DNA from: Nitrospirales bacterium
GTDB lineage: Bacteria; Nitrospirota; Thermodesulfovibrionia; Thermodesulfovibrionales; Dissulfurispiraceae
Assembly (NCBI GenBank): GCA_020846375.1
Contig: JADLDZ010000334.1
Coordinates: 1 to 11,201, forward strand
Reading direction: 5' to 3'
Length of the DNA: 11,201 nucleotides
This document shows, piece by piece, positions 1 through 6,489 of the stretch. The translations under genes were made by a program, and so were the position numbers. The number at the start of each line of letters is the position of its first letter. The stretch's first letter is position 1. The notes below the pieces were generated by a model. That model did no database searches, was not told where the DNA came from, and saw only the letters and a program-made list of their open reading frames with translations.

Positions 1-1142
1 GCCAAGGCACCGATTACACAGATACCGGTCCCCGCGACAAGCCCTGCAAGGGCAACGACGCTCCGGTCGAGGGCGGTCAGATCGGTCGAGATATTCTTCA
101 TGATGCTGAAGGTGTTTGACAACAGGAGCGAGAGTGCCGTCCCGCAGATGATACCGAGAACACTGCCGATTATCCCCACGAGAATCACCTCGGCGAGGAA
201 GATCCGCACTACGTGGGATTCCCTGGCGCCAATGGCTCTCATGATCCCCACCTCCCTGGACCTCTCGTTCACCACCGCGGAAAAGACAGCCCAGGCAAGA
301 AAAGCGGAAAACAGGGAGGCGAGGAGTACGGTAAGGGAGAAGATGCGGTTGATGTCCCGGAGAGTATTGATCAGGCTCTTGCCGATATCCTTCCGTGCTA
401 CCGTGTCCACTTCTATGAGGGAGTCCTCAATATCTCCAGCGACTTTTCGGGGGTCATAGCCGTTCTTTACCTTCGCGAAAACGATCGAAATCTGTCCTGG
501 CTTCACGGCAGCTTTTCCCTTTTTGATGATATCGTCGATATTCGACTCATCAATAAAGAGAGCGGTATCCAGCCCGGTGCCTGTTCTATCGAGAACACCG
601 ACCATTTTGAATACATTCCCGAAGAGAACGCTTTCCACATCCACCAAACCCACACTGATATTGAAAGCGGATTCGTTGCCCACGATGGCTTCCCCTCTCT
701 GAAGCCTCCTCCCCAGCTTTTTGCCCAGCCACGGCTTCACTACGAAATCAGTATCCTGATTGAAGGCAACAACGACGGACTCAGGCACATCGCAGCAGAG
801 ACCAGAAACAGTCACCAGGTATGTCTGATAGGTAACTTTGCCGATCCCTTTGATCTCCTTTATTCTTTCAACAACTCCCCTGTCCATGTAAAAGGACTTC
901 ACCTTGTTTTCGAGCAGGACATCCTCTGCGGCTCCACGGGAGCCGGTGGGAACGACAAGCAGATCCGCGCCGAGACGGTCTGACGTAATCCTGATGCCCG
1001 CGTCAATACGCCTGACGAAGGATACAGCGAAAACAAGTGTGGCAACCAGCAGCCCGATGGCAACAACGAGTATCCCGGTGCGCAAAGGCCGTCTTCTTAT
1101 ATTTCTGGCCGCAAGGGAAAGGAGTGAAAAATCTTTCAACAT
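1..1142 (-). CDS. ABC transporter permease, FtsX/MacB type (3' end beyond window)
   Basis: My reverse-strand translation is open from an ATG at 1142 to the left window edge, giving 380 complete codons; the C-terminus is missing. The layout is that of FtsX/MacB-type permeases: an N-terminal 'AARNIRRRPLRTG' segment leading into a membrane helix (about residues 22-43), a large extracytoplasmic domain (about 45-260), then membrane helices near 267-292, 314-342 and 362-381. The family's conserved cytoplasmic motif 'REVGIMRAIGA' is at 296-306. Such permeases pair with an ATPase, which would be expected further left but is not in the window. MacB-like members move substrates or lipoproteins out of the periplasm or inner membrane rather than importing nutrients. 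The gene lies 92 bp downstream of the monohaem protein gene, with a strong hairpin between. The substrate cannot be told. Its ribosome binding site (GAAAGAAG) is weak. Confidence 0.9.
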   Translation of the reverse strand, partial: MLKDFSLLSLAARNIRRRPLRTGILVVAIGLLVATLVFAVSFVRRIDAGIRITSDRLGADLLVVPTGSRGAAEDVLLENKVKSFYMDRGVVERIKEIKGIGKVTYQTYLVTVSGLCCDVPESVVVAFNQDTDFVVKPWLGKKLGRRLQRGEAIVGNESAFNISVGLVDVESVLFGNVFKMVGVLDRTGTGLDTALFIDESNIDDIIKKGKAAVKPGQISIVFAKVKNGYDPRKVAGDIEDSLIEVDTVARKDIGKSLINTLRDINRIFSLTVLLASLFSAFLAWAVFSAVVNERSREVGIMRAIGARESHVVRIFLAEVILVGIIGSVLGIICGTALSLLLSNTFSIMKNISTDLTALDRSVVALAGLVAGTGICVIGAL

Positions 1143-1180
1143 GTCTTCTTTCGCTCAAAAAGATAAAAGATAGTATAGGT

Positions 1181-1218
1181 TATACCTTCTATGCGGCCGA
1201 AGCCGCATAGAAGGTATA
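1181..1218. terminator. Perfect 17-bp hairpin between haem-protein and permease genes
   Basis: The arms 1181-1197 and 1202-1218 are exact inverted complements around the 4-nt loop CGAA. On the minus strand the hairpin lies 16 bp after the haem-protein stop and about 40 bp before the permease start. No run of U follows it on either strand, so it is not a textbook Rho-independent terminator. It could be a partial terminator, an mRNA 3'-end stabiliser that makes upstream expression exceed downstream expression, or a dispersed palindromic repeat. Confidence 0.6.
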
Positions 1219-1234
1219 TAGTAAAGGAAAGGGA

Positions 1235-2371
1235 TTATTTTTTCCAGTTGGCGTCGATGCCGCAGAGAGCGGCGCTCTTGTCGCCCATTGCCATCCCCTT
1301 ATGGCATGCCTGGCACACCGAAGCGGGCTTGCCCACGATCTTTTTCGCATCGGCATCATAGAGCTGGATAGCGCCGTCGGTGATCATCTTGCCCGGTACG
1401 GGCTTGCCTTCGGAATCACACCCCTCGGCAGTGCTCCTCAGGGTCAGCAAGGCGTATCTGCCATCGGCAGTGGGAATGACGTCATGGTTCTGTCCGGCAG
1501 TGCTCATCTTCTCGTCAACCAGCTTCAGAGTCGCTGCATCAAGGAGCCAGAACCTGTCAGCGGCAGACTGGAAGATATGCTTGTCGTCAGCGCTGAAATA
1601 CATCCTGAAGGTGATCGTCTTGCCGGGCTCGCCGGAGAGGGTGTTCTTTGCGAGGACTTTCCATTGACCCTGCTCAAGAGAGGGGAGATCAACGAGAACG
1701 AAATCGATTTTGCCGTTCGGCTTTCCATCCTCTCCTTTCATGGTGACAGTGATGATGAACTTTTTCATATCGTTGGAATTGTTGCCATGGACAAACATAT
1801 AGGAGCCGGCAGGGTAGCCGAGGTCGCTGACGAACACCCGGTGCTTGTGCTCCATGGTGGCCTTGTCGAACACATCGACAAAACCCTCACTTCCCATGAA
1901 GATCGGCATATAGTACTTCCTGGACTGGCCTGATGCACAGTAGACCGGAGGCTTCGCTCCCGGAGCCCTTTTATCAGGATCGAGAGCCACATCCTTGATG
2001 ACCGCACCGGTCCTCAGATCGGATTTGCCGACATGCATCTTGCCCTGGGGGTCCAGCACATAGGTCGACCAAAACAGGATGTTCCTGTCGGCGGCATCGA
2101 TGCGGGCATCATGGGTAGGATGGGTCGTCTTATCTCCGATAACAACCCGGTCGATATTCTGGATCTTTATGGGGTCGTCGGCATTGTTGGGATCGATGGT
2201 CACCTCGGACTTGGAGAAATGTCCTCCCATGCCCGCCACATACACGGTACCTGAATAGGTCTTCTTCGAAGCGGTCGCCACCGCTGTTTTCGAATCAACC
2301 GCGGTATAAACGAGATATCCGGCAAACAACACTGCGATCACCGCAGCAACGATCAATGATTTCTTCTTCAT
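1235..2371 (-). CDS. Membrane-anchored monohaem c-type protein with propeller-like body
   Basis: A 378-residue protein from the ATG at 2371. An upstream in-frame start would add 45 residues, but they do not look like protein, whereas the ATG at 2371 is followed by a lysine-rich N-terminus and a hydrophobic helix (about 6-24), typical of a signal anchor, and preceded by a G-rich ribosome binding site. One haem c motif, CQACH, is at 353-357, close to the C-terminus. Met360 or Met362 are possible axial ligands, though unusually close to the motif. Residues 40-350 consist of repeated short strands with Asp-rich turns ('YVLDPQGKMHVG', 'FVDVFDKATME', 'FWLLDAATLKLV', 'IQLYDADAKKIV') resembling the blades of a beta-propeller. 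Several histidines are clustered, for example 'THPTHD' at 83-88 and 'GQNHDV' at 293-298. A periplasmic electron-transfer or sensing role is likely; the partner is unknown. It lies downstream of a copper-chaperone-like gene. Confidence 0.8.
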   Translation of the reverse strand: MKKKSLIVAAVIAVLFAGYLVYTAVDSKTAVATASKKTYSGTVYVAGMGGHFSKSEVTIDPNNADDPIKIQNIDRVVIGDKTTHPTHDARIDAADRNILFWSTYVLDPQGKMHVGKSDLRTGAVIKDVALDPDKRAPGAKPPVYCASGQSRKYYMPIFMGSEGFVDVFDKATMEHKHRVFVSDLGYPAGSYMFVHGNNSNDMKKFIITVTMKGEDGKPNGKIDFVLVDLPSLEQGQWKVLAKNTLSGEPGKTITFRMYFSADDKHIFQSAADRFWLLDAATLKLVDEKMSTAGQNHDVIPTADGRYALLTLRSTAEGCDSEGKPVPGKMITDGAIQLYDADAKKIVGKPASVCQACHKGMAMGDKSAALCGIDANWKK

Positions 2372-2465
2372 ACAGCCCCCCGTTTTTTTGTTCAGTTTTC
2401 CTTTTGGTATACCACCGCGGACCCTGAAAGAAACTACTCGCTTTGCCTGCTCACCCCCCTCCTCC

Positions 2466-2477
2466 TTATCCGGATAA
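2466..2477. promoter_or_regulatory. 12-bp perfect palindrome in the haem-gene leader
   Basis: TTATCCGGATAA is its own reverse complement. It lies about 20-30 bp downstream of the proposed -10 box and about 95 bp upstream of the haem-protein start. Its position would suit a repressor or dimeric regulator. The protein is unknown and chance is possible. Confidence 0.3.
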
Positions 2478-2496
2478 AGATAGTACGCTGTACACA

Positions 2497-2525
2497 AAAC
2501 TACCACATGAACATATGTGTGTCAA
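2497..2525 (-). promoter_or_regulatory. Candidate promoter for the haem-protein gene, with internal palindrome
   Basis: On the minus strand a perfect -35 box TTGACA (2525-2520) is followed after exactly 17 bp by TAGTTT (2502-2497), a weak -10. The spacer contains the interrupted palindrome CACAT-N6-ATGTG (2504-2519). A weak -10 with an operator-like palindrome in the spacer suggests regulated expression. It lies in the 161-bp gap after the PCuAC-like gene, so the haem gene probably has its own promoter. Confidence 0.45.
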
Positions 2526-2532
2526 CCTGATT

Positions 2533-2988
2533 TTAGGATTCATGGTCATAGGGTATGGCAGAGGGTCTTATAATCTTTACCGGCACCTCTTTTTCTCCTG
2601 ATTTCCCGAAAACAAGGCGAAGGGGAAATATGCTGCCCTCTCCGATATCCCTGGGTATCTTGAAAATCATTATATGCGCCCCGCGGGGCTGCAGGGAGAC
2701 AGTGCTTCCCGCAGGCACGGGAATGCTCTCCGTCCGCGTCATTTTTCCATTTTTCATATCGTGCAGTTCGATAAGAGTCCCCGGCAGCGCCGTTTTCGCT
2801 CCGATCAGACTGTCGCTTCCGTTTCCTGCATTCTCTATCTTCATGAAGACAGATACCACCCCTCGCATAGCCGGGGAGAGCACGGCCTCCTGGCTTGTTA
2901 TGCGTATTTGCGGCTTTCCGGGTACGCATCCCGTGGCCCACAACACCGAAAGAAGAAAAAGAAGCACGCCATATCGTTGTTTTTTCAC
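2533..2988 (-). CDS. PCuAC-like copper chaperone lipoprotein
   Basis: A 151-residue product from the GTG at 2988, chosen because AAGGA lies 4 nt upstream and because the longer in-frame reading adds a charged, non-signal-like stretch before the signal peptide. The N-terminus is a lipoprotein signal, a hydrophobic core followed by ATGC with Cys21. The rest matches the PCuAC (DUF461) fold: His76-Asp-Met78, Met83, then exactly 21 residues to His105-Ile-Met107. That reproduces the M-X21-H-X-M half of the family's Cu(I) site. The first His is 6 rather than 10 residues before the Met, a variant spacing that Met78 may compensate. Family members bind periplasmic copper and help load the CuA centre of cytochrome oxidase or other cuproenzymes. 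No oxidase gene is visible here. Its neighbours are a haem protein downstream and a LigD phosphoesterase 74 bp upstream. Confidence 0.8.
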   Translation of the reverse strand: MKKQRYGVLLFLLSVLWATGCVPGKPQIRITSQEAVLSPAMRGVVSVFMKIENAGNGSDSLIGAKTALPGTLIELHDMKNGKMTRTESIPVPAGSTVSLQPRGAHIMIFKIPRDIGEGSIFPLRLVFGKSGEKEVPVKIIRPSAIPYDHES

Positions 2989-3062
2989 GATTCCTTGTCC
3001 TTCCTGGTCGTGAATACTACCAATTTTCCGGTGCTTGCTCCTATGATCCCGGTCATAAAACA

Positions 3063-3485
3063 TCAAGATACAGGGAGCACTGTGGCGAGGGAAAAAGAAG
3101 GGTCAGCGTACTCATCCCGTTTTTTAACAAGAAGCCACTCCCCCTCCTTTCCCCGCAGCCTGAACAGGGTAAAGCCTCCCTTCAGCCGGGCACCGCTCAG
3201 GAAGAACTCCAGCTTGCCCGAGGAAATGCTGCCGCTGCTCAGGGTAAAAGATCCCCTGTCCCAGATGACGACTGCACCGGCGCCGTACTGCCCTTCCGGG
3301 ATCGCACCCTCGAAAGCCCCATACGAAAGGGGATGATCCTCCACCATGATGGCAAGTCTCTTGTCAGCGGGGTTCAGGGAGGGGCCTTTGGGAACAGCCC
3401 ATGACTTCAAAACGCCTTCCATTTCGAGCCGGAAATCGAAATGGAGGCGGCGCGCATGGTGCTCATGGACTACGAAAGCAGGCAT
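3063..3485 (-). CDS. Stand-alone LigD-type 3'-phosphoesterase domain protein
   Basis: A 140-residue protein that is essentially one LigD phosphoesterase (PE) domain, with no ligase or polymerase domain. All metal- and phosphate-site residues known from Pseudomonas aeruginosa LigD are present at identical spacing: His9, His15, Asp17, Arg19, His51 and Tyr55, corresponding to H42, H48, D50, R52, H84 and Y88. They lie in 'VHEHHARRLHFDFRLE' and 'EDHPLSYGAFEGAIPEGQYG'. The domain trims 3'-phosphate and 3'-ribonucleotide ends during DNA repair. I chose the ATG at 3485 because family members begin just before the FVVHEHHA motif; a GTG at 3593 would add 36 unconvincing residues. No Ku or ligase gene is in the window. 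It is transcribed divergently from the zinc-ribbon gene. The chosen start has no well-spaced ribosome binding site, so the start is the uncertain part. Confidence 0.88.
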   Translation of the reverse strand: MPAFVVHEHHARRLHFDFRLEMEGVLKSWAVPKGPSLNPADKRLAIMVEDHPLSYGAFEGAIPEGQYGAGAVVIWDRGSFTLSSGSISSGKLEFFLSGARLKGGFTLFRLRGKEGEWLLVKKRDEYADPSFSLATVLPVS

Positions 3486-3537
3486 CTTCCCAGAATACGC
3501 AAAGCCTGCCCGAAAAAGCAAACACTCGAAAGGATCA

Positions 3538-3554
3538 CCTGGCTTGTCGCCAGG
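3538..3554. repeat. Small perfect hairpin upstream of the PE gene
   Basis: CCTGGC and GCCAGG (6 bp, exact) enclose TTGTC. It would lie in the leader of the PE mRNA if the ATG at 3485 is the true start. A structure like this can hide or expose a start site, but it may have no function. Confidence 0.3.
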
Positions 3555-3613
3555 GTATCCGCGCTCAGTGGCGCGATGCCCGCCCGGGTGCACAGCCGCA
3601 CAGCCCCGACTGG

Positions 3614-3642
3614 TTGATTTTAATGGGGCTGGTTGGTATAAA
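3614..3642 (+). promoter_or_regulatory. Sigma-70-type promoter for the zinc-ribbon gene
   Basis: TTGATT (3614-3619), a 17-bp spacer, then TATAAA (3637-3642). Both boxes are close to consensus and spacing is optimal. The predicted start near 3649 leaves a leader of about 155 nt before the ATG at 3804. That leader contains a short hydrophobic reading frame (see findings). Confidence 0.6.
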
Positions 3643-3803
3643 ATTAATCATCTTTGCAACCATTGGTTTCTGCCTTATGACGAAAACATCCCTTACAAGC
3701 CGGGTACGTGGTCCCAGCTGCAGAGAGAAATGAAGAGACAGGGGTTGATGTTGTAACCGGCAGCAGCCGCTATGCAGTAGGTAGTGATAAGGAGGTCCGT
3801 GCA

Positions 3804-3965
3804 ATGAGCAACAATGAATGTATCTGTCTTGCCTGCGGCAACCACTTTATGATGTCCGAAGCCGTCCAGAGCGCTGTAGGAGACGACCAGTGCCCCAAAT
3901 GCAGCAGCAGCAATGTATTGAAACTGAACTCCTCTTCTATGTTCGGCTTTCTCGGAGGCGGCTGA
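3804..3965 (+). CDS. Small zinc-ribbon protein (53 aa)
   Basis: The ATG at 3804 has a near-perfect ribosome binding site, AAGGAGGT, 7 nt upstream; longer in-frame readings without such a site should be ignored. The 53-residue product has two CxxC knuckles, C8-LA-C11 and C30-PK-C33, 18 residues apart, the pattern of a rubredoxin-like or FmdB-like zinc ribbon. Cys6 is an extra cysteine next to the first knuckle. The tail is Ser-rich and ends in 'FGFLGGG'. Such small ribbons bind Zn(II) and usually act as stand-alone regulatory or protein-binding modules; the partner is unknown. It is probably a single-gene unit, with its own promoter upstream and an inverted repeat downstream. Confidence 0.85.
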   Translation: MSNNECICLACGNHFMMSEAVQSAVGDDQCPKCSSSNVLKLNSSSMFGFLGGG

Positions 3966-4034
3966 AGCCCCCGGGGATGCTAGGGTGGCCAGGTAGGCCA
4001 TACAACAGCAAGCAACAGGCAGCAGCCGTACAAG

Positions 4035-4076
4035 AAACCGGCAGTGTGCGCCACACGACAGCGCCGCTGCCGGTTT
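4035..4076 (+). terminator. Hairpin downstream of the zinc-ribbon gene, likely terminator
   Basis: AAACCGGCAG (4035-4044) pairs exactly with CTGCCGGTTT (4067-4076). The 22-nt loop can form a further small stem (TGTG/CACA). It lies about 70 bp after the stop. The 3' side ends in TTT but has no longer T run, so termination is likely but not certain. Confidence 0.5.
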
Positions 4077-4135
4077 GATAATGATGCTTCACGCGATACG
4101 CCCGTCTCCTCCTGTTCCTCTCTCCGCAACAATGA

Positions 4136-4141
4136 TAGAAT
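4136..4141 (+). promoter_or_regulatory. Possible -10 box just before the YihY-family gene
   Basis: TAGAAT ends only 6 bp before the ATG at 4148. Used as a -10 box, it would start transcription at or next to the ATG, giving a leaderless mRNA. No good -35 box lies 16-18 bp upstream, so the call is weak. It fits the absence of a spaced ribosome binding site. Confidence 0.25.
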
Positions 4142-4147
4142 GTAGGT

Positions 4148-5464
4148 ATGTGGGAGAAGCTCAACGAGATCGCTGTCCGAAAGCTGTGGGGTTCCGACCT
4201 TTCTTCCGCCGGAAAGTTCAGGATCTTCTTCATCACGACACTGCGGCTGCTATATGGGGCGGTGCGGGATATCTCCGAAGGGCAGCTCACCCTCAGGGCC
4301 ATGAGCCTCGTCTATACCTCCCTCCTTTCCCTTGTCCCGCTCCTTGCAGTGAGTTTTTCCGTCCTGAAAGCCTTCGGGATCCATAACCAGATACGCCCCT
4401 TTCTTTACAACTTCCTGGCTCCGCTCGGGGAGCAGGGGAGCGAGCTGGCGGAGCGCATCATTACGTTTGTGGGAAATGTCAACGTGACGGTGCTGGGATA
4501 CCTCGGGCTCGCCACACTCCTGTATACAGTGGTGTCCGTCATCCAGAAGATAGAGGACGCATTCAACTATATATGGAAAATTGACAAACCGCGGGGCTTC
4601 ATGCGGAGGGTCAGCGACTATATCAGCGTGCTCCTCGTCGGTCCCGTCCTCGTCTTCTCCGCCCTCGGCATTACCGCATCGCTCCTCAGCACTTCTCTTC
4701 TGCAGAAGCTTTTCGCCCTTGAGCCTTTCGGCACTCTCGTGTACGTAGCAGGAAGGATCGTCCCGTATCTCATCATTTCCGCCGCCTTTACGTTTGCCTA
4801 CCTCTTCATCCCGAACACGAAGGTCAAGCTCTCCTCAGCCCTCGTGGGAGGGGCGAGCGCCGGAATCCTGTGGGAGACATCGGGATGGGCTTTCACCTCT
4901 TTCATCGTTTCCTCAAAACAATACTCCGCCATCTACTCCGGCTTTGCCATCCTCCTCCTGTTCATGATCTGGATATACTTGAGCTGGCTTATCCTCCTGG
5001 TGGGAGCCAGTATCGCCTTCTATCACCAGTTTCCCCGGTCCCTCAGCCCGCACAGGGAGAGGGGATTCCTGCAGGCGCGGGGAAGGGAGAAACTCGCCTT
5101 TCTCATCATGTACTTCGTAGGGTATAGCTACTACCATACTACCCCCCCCTGGACACTGGCGGGAATGACGGAGAGGACGGGGCTGCCCGTGGAGGCTGTC
5201 CGGGAGGTGATCACCGTCCTGATACGGAGAGGACTGCTCGTCGAAACCTGCGACACCCCCCCGGTATATCTCCTCAAAAGAGATGGAGAAACAATCATGC
5301 TAAAGGAAATCTATGCATCGGTCATGGCTGAGGGAGACGGCTCCTTTCCCTCAGGGGAAGAATGCGCCGAGATCGACAGGATCTCTCAGAACATAGACAG
5401 CGCTATCGATACCGCGCTCGCGGGGGCGACGTTGAAGGGCCTGCTCCTCTCCTGCAGAAAATAG
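4148..5464 (+). CDS. YihY/BrkB-family membrane protein with C-terminal winged-helix-like domain
   Basis: A 438-residue protein. Residues 30-295 match the YihY/BrkB family (formerly mislabelled ribonuclease BN): 'LTLRAMSLVYTSLLSLVPLLAV' at 48-69, the segment around 'IEDAFNYIWKI' at 135-145, and about six membrane helices near 50-75, 112-133, 156-182, 199-221, 231-255 and 262-292. The cellular function of the family is not firmly established. The C-terminal 140 residues are soluble and contain a winged-helix-like segment, 'WTLAGMTERTGLPVEAVREV' followed by 'LIRRGLLVE' and a wing 'PPVYLLKRDG' (about 335-380). This longer form, against about 290 residues in E. coli YihY, occurs in several anaerobic lineages. 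The ATG at 4148 is the first possible start, since an in-frame TGA lies at 4133. Its ribosome binding site is poor. Confidence 0.88.
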   Translation: MWEKLNEIAVRKLWGSDLSSAGKFRIFFITTLRLLYGAVRDISEGQLTLRAMSLVYTSLLSLVPLLAVSFSVLKAFGIHNQIRPFLYNFLAPLGEQGSELAERIITFVGNVNVTVLGYLGLATLLYTVVSVIQKIEDAFNYIWKIDKPRGFMRRVSDYISVLLVGPVLVFSALGITASLLSTSLLQKLFALEPFGTLVYVAGRIVPYLIISAAFTFAYLFIPNTKVKLSSALVGGASAGILWETSGWAFTSFIVSSKQYSAIYSGFAILLLFMIWIYLSWLILLVGASIAFYHQFPRSLSPHRERGFLQARGREKLAFLIMYFVGYSYYHTTPPWTLAGMTERTGLPVEAVREVITVLIRRGLLVETCDTPPVYLLKRDGETIMLKEIYASVMAEGDGSFPSGEECAEIDRISQNIDSAIDTALAGATLKGLLLSCRK

Positions 5465-5515
5465 CGGGGCATACGGGAGCCGGGCCTGTTCTCTCCACGG
5501 GTGCCAACATAATGC

Positions 5516-5521
5516 TATGAT
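5516..5521 (+). promoter_or_regulatory. Possible -10 box for the methyltransferase gene
   Basis: TATGAT matches five of six positions of the -10 consensus and lies 39 bp before the ATG at 5561. The hexamers 17-18 bp upstream match a -35 box poorly, so this is only a candidate. The 96-bp gap after the YihY gene leaves room for a separate promoter. Confidence 0.25.
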
Positions 5522-5560
5522 TAACAGAGAGTTATTTTTCAATAAAGAAGCGGAGAACCC

Positions 5561-6094
5561 ATGAGGATATGCCCTTCCTATCTCTCTTTCATCCTGTATA
5601 ACCCCATTCGGAAAGCGCTGACGAACAGAGAGAAGGTGCTGGACGAAGCGGGGATTACGGAATCTTCAATTGTCCTCGAAGTCGGCGCCGGAAACGGCTT
5701 TCTGACGGAAGCCCTCGCTCGCCGCGCCCGGAAGGTGTATGCTGTCGAACTCCAGGCGGGCATGATCAGGAAGCTCCGGAAGAGAATGGGAAAATGCGGC
5801 GATACCGTTGTTATAATAATGGCGGATATTGCACAGTACGCCCCTGCAGAGGGCTTCGCCGATGCGGCACTGCTGTACTTCAGCTTTCACGAAGTAAGCG
5901 ATCAGGAAGAGGCTGCCGCCCGGATTGGAAAAGCGGTGCGCAAAGGTGGTATACTGTCTATCTACGAGCCGACACTGGAAGTGGATACTGCCGCACTGCA
6001 GAGGAGTCTCGGGGTCTTCGAGCGTGCAGGCTTCCAACGGGTAGCAGAGCGCGCGGGAAGGTTCGTTCGTTTTGCGCAGATGATAAAGCGGTAG
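5561..6094 (+). CDS. Class I SAM-dependent methyltransferase
   Basis: A 177-residue protein with a class I (Rossmann) methyltransferase core. Motif I 'VLEVGAGNGFLT' (38-49) is the glycine-rich SAM loop. Glu63 in 'VYAVELQ' sits at the end of strand 2, where SAM ribose is bound. Asp89 in 'IMADI' is the usual adenine-contacting acidic position, and 'GGILSIYEP' (129-137) corresponds to the strand 5 region. Length suits a minimal methyltransferase of the UbiE/small-molecule type, but the substrate is not identifiable. The start is supported by GGAG 5 nt upstream. It begins 96 bp after the YihY-family gene and ends 46 bp before the tRNA gene, with which it could be co-transcribed. Confidence 0.85.
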   Translation: MRICPSYLSFILYNPIRKALTNREKVLDEAGITESSIVLEVGAGNGFLTEALARRARKVYAVELQAGMIRKLRKRMGKCGDTVVIIMADIAQYAPAEGFADAALLYFSFHEVSDQEEAAARIGKAVRKGGILSIYEPTLEVDTAALQRSLGVFERAGFQRVAERAGRFVRFAQMIKR

Positions 6095-6140
6095 GGGTGC
6101 CGCAGTAGAAGATACTTTATAGCACACCCTGCTTTAAGAA

Positions 6141-6213
6141 GGGCGGTTAGCTCAGCTGGGAGAGCATCACGTTCGCAACGTGGGGGCCGGGGGTTCGAAT
6201 CCCCTACCGTCCA
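6141..6213 (+). tRNA. tRNA-Ala (anticodon CGC)
   Basis: A 73-nt cloverleaf folds by eye. The acceptor GGGCGGT/ACCGTCC contains the G3:U70 wobble, the identity element of alanine tRNAs. The D-stem is GCTC/GAGC, the anticodon stem TCACG/CGTGG with loop TTCGCAA (anticodon CGC, reading GCG), the variable loop 5 nt, and the T-stem GGGGG/CCCCT around TTCGAAT. Discriminator A is at 6213. The 3' CCA is not encoded; a T-rich stretch follows directly and may end transcription. Confidence 0.93.
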
Positions 6214-6449
6214 TTTTTATTTTTCTCAAATATATCAAACCGATGGGTGCGATGTCTGGTGCGCCAGAACCAGCAGTACTGGTATAGCAGACTGTGGAAG
6301 TGGAGTTCTCGACGGCCTGCCGTGCGTATACCCACCTGTGCACATCTGAGAGAGTTTATCGCAGCGCAGCGTGGCAGGTGCGATTGCCCTCCTTCCAGAG
6401 GAATAGTTTACTGCATCGCCGTCCTCGTTTTGAGAAGGAAAAAATTGCA
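6214..6449. other. Non-coding stretch with small hairpins, between tRNA-Ala and tRNA fragment
   Basis: No convincing gene is seen on either strand; the plus-strand open frame has no ribosome binding site and runs through the tRNA fragment. The stretch opens with a T-rich segment and holds small perfect stems: TCTGG-TGCG-CCAGA (6255-6268), ACCAG-CAGTA-CTGGT (6269-6283), and ATCGC/GCGAT around 6358-6384. GCGCCAGA (6261-6268) could also pair across the region with TCTGGGCGC (6469-6477) with one bulged G. This might mark a structured RNA that uses the tRNA-like end, but I cannot support a tRNA 5' half. Confidence 0.4.
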
Positions 6450-6478
6450 GGCCGGGGGTTCGAATCCCTCTGGGCGCG
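6450..6478 (+). pseudogene. tRNA 3'-end fragment (T-arm and acceptor strand, tRNA-Arg-like)
   Basis: The T-stem/loop GGGGG-TTCGAAT-CCCTC (6454-6470) is followed by a 7-nt acceptor strand TGGGCGC (6471-6477) and G at the discriminator position. This resembles the 3' end of bacterial tRNA-Arg genes of the GCGCCC...GGGCGC-G type. The matching 5' acceptor, D-arm and anticodon arm are not found upstream. The 19-nt GGCCGGGGGTTCGAATCCC (6450-6468) is also present in the intact tRNA-Ala (6185-6203), but the acceptor strands differ, so this is not a simple duplication of that gene. Tyrosine integrases commonly use tRNA 3' ends as attachment sites and leave such copies at the far end of an island. Confidence 0.65.
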
Positions 6479-6489
6479 CTCTCTCTTCT

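Noticed and set aside
100..983. Long plus-strand open frames opposite the permease gene
   Set aside because: The reverse strand gives a coherent ABC permease with membrane helices and the EVGIMRAIGA motif; the plus-strand frames have no recognisable content.
1301..1933. 210-codon plus-strand frame inside the haem-protein gene
   Set aside because: The minus-strand protein has a signal anchor and a CxxCH motif; the plus frame is its shadow.
6141..6478. Tandem tRNA pair or intron-containing tRNA
   Set aside because: No D-arm or anticodon arm can be built for the second unit; the GG-containing loop near 6270-6283 has no matching D-stem.
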